Shown piece after piece: positions 4,114 through 5,995 of a DNA stretch of 5,995 nt. The notes beneath the pieces are model-generated. The model saw nothing but the letters and a program-made list of their open reading frames with translations. It did no database searches and was not told the origin of the DNA. Each line of letters begins with the position of its first letter. Within the stretch, counting starts at the first letter, position 1. Both the position numbers and the translations under genes were made by a program. The DNA is from DASZIT01 sp052143315 (GTDB lineage: Bacteria; Actinomycetota; Acidimicrobiia; Acidimicrobiales; RAAP-2), in the NCBI GenBank assembly GCA_052143315.1, contig JBKQTE010000082.1:1-5995 (forward strand). Reading direction: 5' to 3'.

Positions 4114-5995
4114 ATGCCAGAAGCAACGACCGGGCAGGATCTCGGGAGCCAGGTGCAGCCACCGGTGTCCCCGGCTTCGCCCACCGGGGACCGAGCGAAC
4201 GGCGCGGCGACGATTGAGCCGCCCACACCGTCCGTAGCCGCGCCAGGGGCCGAGTCGCCCCGCCAACCAGATCGAGCCACCGGGGACTCCCAGGCCGCGG
4301 CCGCCGGCTCGGGATCGGCGGCTGACGGCCGTGCAGATGGGGGCGATGGGGGCGACGTCGCCGGGCAGCCCCGCACCGGGCCGAGCCGCCGCCGTCGCGG
4401 ATCCCGTGGAGGCCGCGGACGCGGCCGGACCGGCATCGGTGGCGAGGACGGGGGCGGGGGCGGAGCTGTCACCGGCGATGCCGATGACGTAGGAGCTGAC
4501 TCCGGCACCGGGGAGGCGTCCGCCCAGGCCGCGCCCAGTATGGTGCCGCCGGGGGTTGCCCTCGGACGACCGAAGATCGGAGACACCCGACCTGCACCCC
4601 CTGGGTCGGTCGACGCCGGGGCCAAGGCCGCCGAGCCGACCGTCCGGGGCGGCAACGGACGGGGCAACGGAAACGGCGGCCGGTCGGGCTCGGGCCGCTC
4701 GGGCGGCGGGGCCGGTCGCGGCGGCTCGGGCACGGGCGGCACCCGCTCGGGCGGCGGGTCCGGACGCGGCGGCTCGTCACGGCGGGACGGCCAGGCGTCC
4801 GGAGGGGCCGGAGGTTCCGGAGGCCTCGAAGTGCCGGAGCCCATCACCGGGGAGTCGTCGGGTGGCGCCGCACCGGCCCGTACCGGCAGTCGCCGGGGAG
4901 GCCGTGAGCGTGGGGGCAAGGCCGTCGGGCGCTACATGATGTGCGTCCACGTCCGCCCGGAGACCACCCAGATCGCGCTCCTCGAGGGCCGCACCCTGGT
5001 GGAGCACTACGTCTCCCACGCCTCTGACGACGCCACCCAGATCGACGGGAACATCTACCGGGGCCGGGTCCAGAACGTGCTCCCCGGCATGGAGGCGGCC
5101 TTCATCGACATCGGCACGCCGAAGAACGCCGTCCTCTACCGGGGTGACGTCCGCTACGACAAGGAGGACCTCGAGGCGGGCGCCTCCTCCTCTCAGCCCC
5201 GCATCGAGCAGGTGCTCCGGCCCGGGCAGGTCATCCTGTGCCAGGTCACCAAGAACCCCATCGGGGCCAAAGGGGCCCGGCTCACCCAGGAGGTGTCCAT
5301 CCCCGGGCGCTTCGTGGTGCTGGTTCCCGACAGCACCGCCTTCGGGATCTCCAAGCGCCTCGATGACAGCGAGCGGAAGCGCCTGCGCAAGATCGTCGAC
5401 GCCGTCCGGCCCAAGGGCCACGGGCTGATCGTCCGCACGGCTGCCGCCGGGGCCAGCGCCGACGAGCTCCGCAACGACGTCGAGCGGCTGGTCGAGCGGT
5501 GGGAGAAGATATCGGTGGCCGCCGCCACTGGGCAGGGAGCCGCCCTGCTGTACAAGGAGCCGCCCATCGCCGTCCGGGTCATCCGCGAGGAGCTCAACCG
5601 CGAGTACCGGGCGGTGGTCATCGACGACCTGGCCCTCTACGAGCAGGTCCACGACTACGTGGGGGCGGTCAACCCCGAGCTGGCCGACCGGGTGGAGTAC
5701 TTCGACCCGGCGGTGGAGTCCCTGCCCGTCTTCGAGCAGTTCCACGTCCACGAGCAGCTGCACAAGGCGCTCGACCGCAAGGTCTACCTGCCGTCGGGCG
5801 GCTCGCTGGTCATCGACCGGACCGAGGCGCTCAGTGTCATCGACGTCAACACCGGCAAGAACGTGGGGACCACCAACCTGGAGGAGACCGTCTACCGCAA
5901 CAACCTGGAGGCGGCGGAGGAGGTGGCCCGCCAGCTGCGGCTGCGGGACATCGGCGGCATCATCGTGATCGACTTCATCGACATGGAGATCCGGG
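4114..5995 (+). CDS. rne: Ribonuclease E/G family endoribonuclease with long RG-rich N-terminal extension, 3' truncated
   Basis: This is a single-strand-specific endoribonuclease for mRNA decay and rRNA/tRNA processing. The frame is open from the ATG at 4114 to the right edge (627 whole codons). Residues 1-274 are low complexity, rich in Gly, Ala, Ser, Pro and Arg. They contain three Arg-rich patches: SRRRRGSRGGRGRGR near 91-105, RG/SG repeats at about 178-226, and SRRGGRERGGK near 259-269. The conserved core begins near 273. The S1 RNA-binding domain begins around 313 with NIYRGRVQNVLPGMEAAFID, and the RNase H-like catalytic part follows. Asp577 in SVIDVNTGKN and Asp620 in IVIDFIDM match the two magnesium-binding aspartates of E. 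coli RNase E (Asp303 and Asp346), with the same 43-residue spacing. The zinc-link cysteines would lie past the edge. The extension resembles those of actinobacterial RNase E and, unlike E. coli, puts the disordered part at the N-terminus. The choice between rne and rng is a naming matter. Confidence 0.95.
   Translation, partial: MPEATTGQDLGSQVQPPVSPASPTGDRANGAATIEPPTPSVAAPGAESPRQPDRATGDSQAAAAGSGSAADGRADGGDGGDVAGQPRTGPSRRRRGSRGGRGRGRTGIGGEDGGGGGAVTGDADDVGADSGTGEASAQAAPSMVPPGVALGRPKIGDTRPAPPGSVDAGAKAAEPTVRGGNGRGNGNGGRSGSGRSGGGAGRGGSGTGGTRSGGGSGRGGSSRRDGQASGGAGGSGGLEVPEPITGESSGGAAPARTGSRRGGRERGGKAVGRYMMCVHVRPETTQIALLEGRTLVEHYVSHASDDATQIDGNIYRGRVQNVLPGMEAAFIDIGTPKNAVLYRGDVRYDKEDLEAGASSSQPRIEQVLRPGQVILCQVTKNPIGAKGARLTQEVSIPGRFVVLVPDSTAFGISKRLDDSERKRLRKIVDAVRPKGHGLIVRTAAAGASADELRNDVERLVERWEKISVAAATGQGAALLYKEPPIAVRVIREELNREYRAVVIDDLALYEQVHDYVGAVNPELADRVEYFDPAVESLPVFEQFHVHEQLHKALDRKVYLPSGGSLVIDRTEALSVIDVNTGKNVGTTNLEETVYRNNLEAAEEVARQLRLRDIGGIIVIDFIDMEIR
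4696..4776 (+). repeat. In-frame 33-bp direct repeat in the RNase E/G extension
   Basis: Positions 4696-4728 and 4744-4776 match at 31 of 33 bases and are offset by 48 bp (16 codons). They encode RSGGGAGRGGS and RSGGGSGRGGS. The surrounding sequence (from about 4645) is built of similar Arg-Gly and Ser-Gly codon runs, so this part of the extension probably grew by short in-frame duplications. Confidence 0.8.

Noticed and set aside
4645..4791. CRISPR-like or intergenic tandem repeat
   Set aside because: The repeats are in frame, lack unique spacers of equal length and encode a regular RG/SG peptide, so they are coding low complexity.
3399..4919. Antisense open frame of about 500 codons opposite DUF2344 and the RNase extension
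   Set aside because: Its Pro/Arg/Ser-rich product mirrors the Gly/Arg-rich codons of the + strand, and no recognisable family or good ribosome binding site was seen.
4936..4941. Start of RNase E/G at the paired ATG codons next to the conserved core
   Set aside because: No ribosome binding site precedes them, while the upstream frame is open for 274 codons and begins behind AGAAGGGA with proper spacing.

Overview
The window is a GC-rich stretch in which every convincing gene lies on the + strand and genes are packed closely. The organism looks like a high-GC actinobacterium. The Thr-rich low-complexity tail on a cell-wall enzyme, the RGG/Ser-Gly-rich extension on RNase E/G and the order of the genes all suit Actinobacteria, possibly class Acidimicrobiia. 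That lineage is inferred from style alone, because there is no rRNA or other marker gene here.

Layout: (1) nt 1-1157 is the C-terminal part of a class B penicillin-binding protein of the PBP2/MrdA type, cut by the left edge. (2) A 63-nt gap holds a stem-loop and a G-rich ribosome binding site. (3) nt 1221-3287 encodes a radical SAM protein of the uncharacterised TIGR03960 family, with a degenerate B12-binding-like N-terminal domain and a C-terminal cysteine cluster. (4) nt 3289-4092, only 1 nt later, encodes its usual partner, the radical SAM-linked DUF2344 (TIGR03936) protein. (5) After 21 nt, nt 4114-5995 encodes an RNase E/G family endoribonuclease. It has a 274-residue disordered RG-rich N-terminal extension and is cut by the right edge just after the second catalytic aspartate.

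The tight spacing suggests one transcript, at least for the last three genes. From general knowledge, the order cell-shape genes, TIGR03960, TIGR03936, RNase E/G, then rplU-rpmA-obg recurs in several bacterial phyla, so L21 and L27 genes are expected just right of the window. The least understood part is the radical SAM/DUF2344 pair. It is widespread and often fused or adjacent, but I know of no established reaction for it. The other unusual material is low-complexity coding sequence (the PBP tail and the RNase extension, which contains an in-frame 33-bp direct repeat) and a near-perfect palindrome close to the end of the DUF2344 gene. I saw no mobile element, CRISPR array, tRNA or rRNA.
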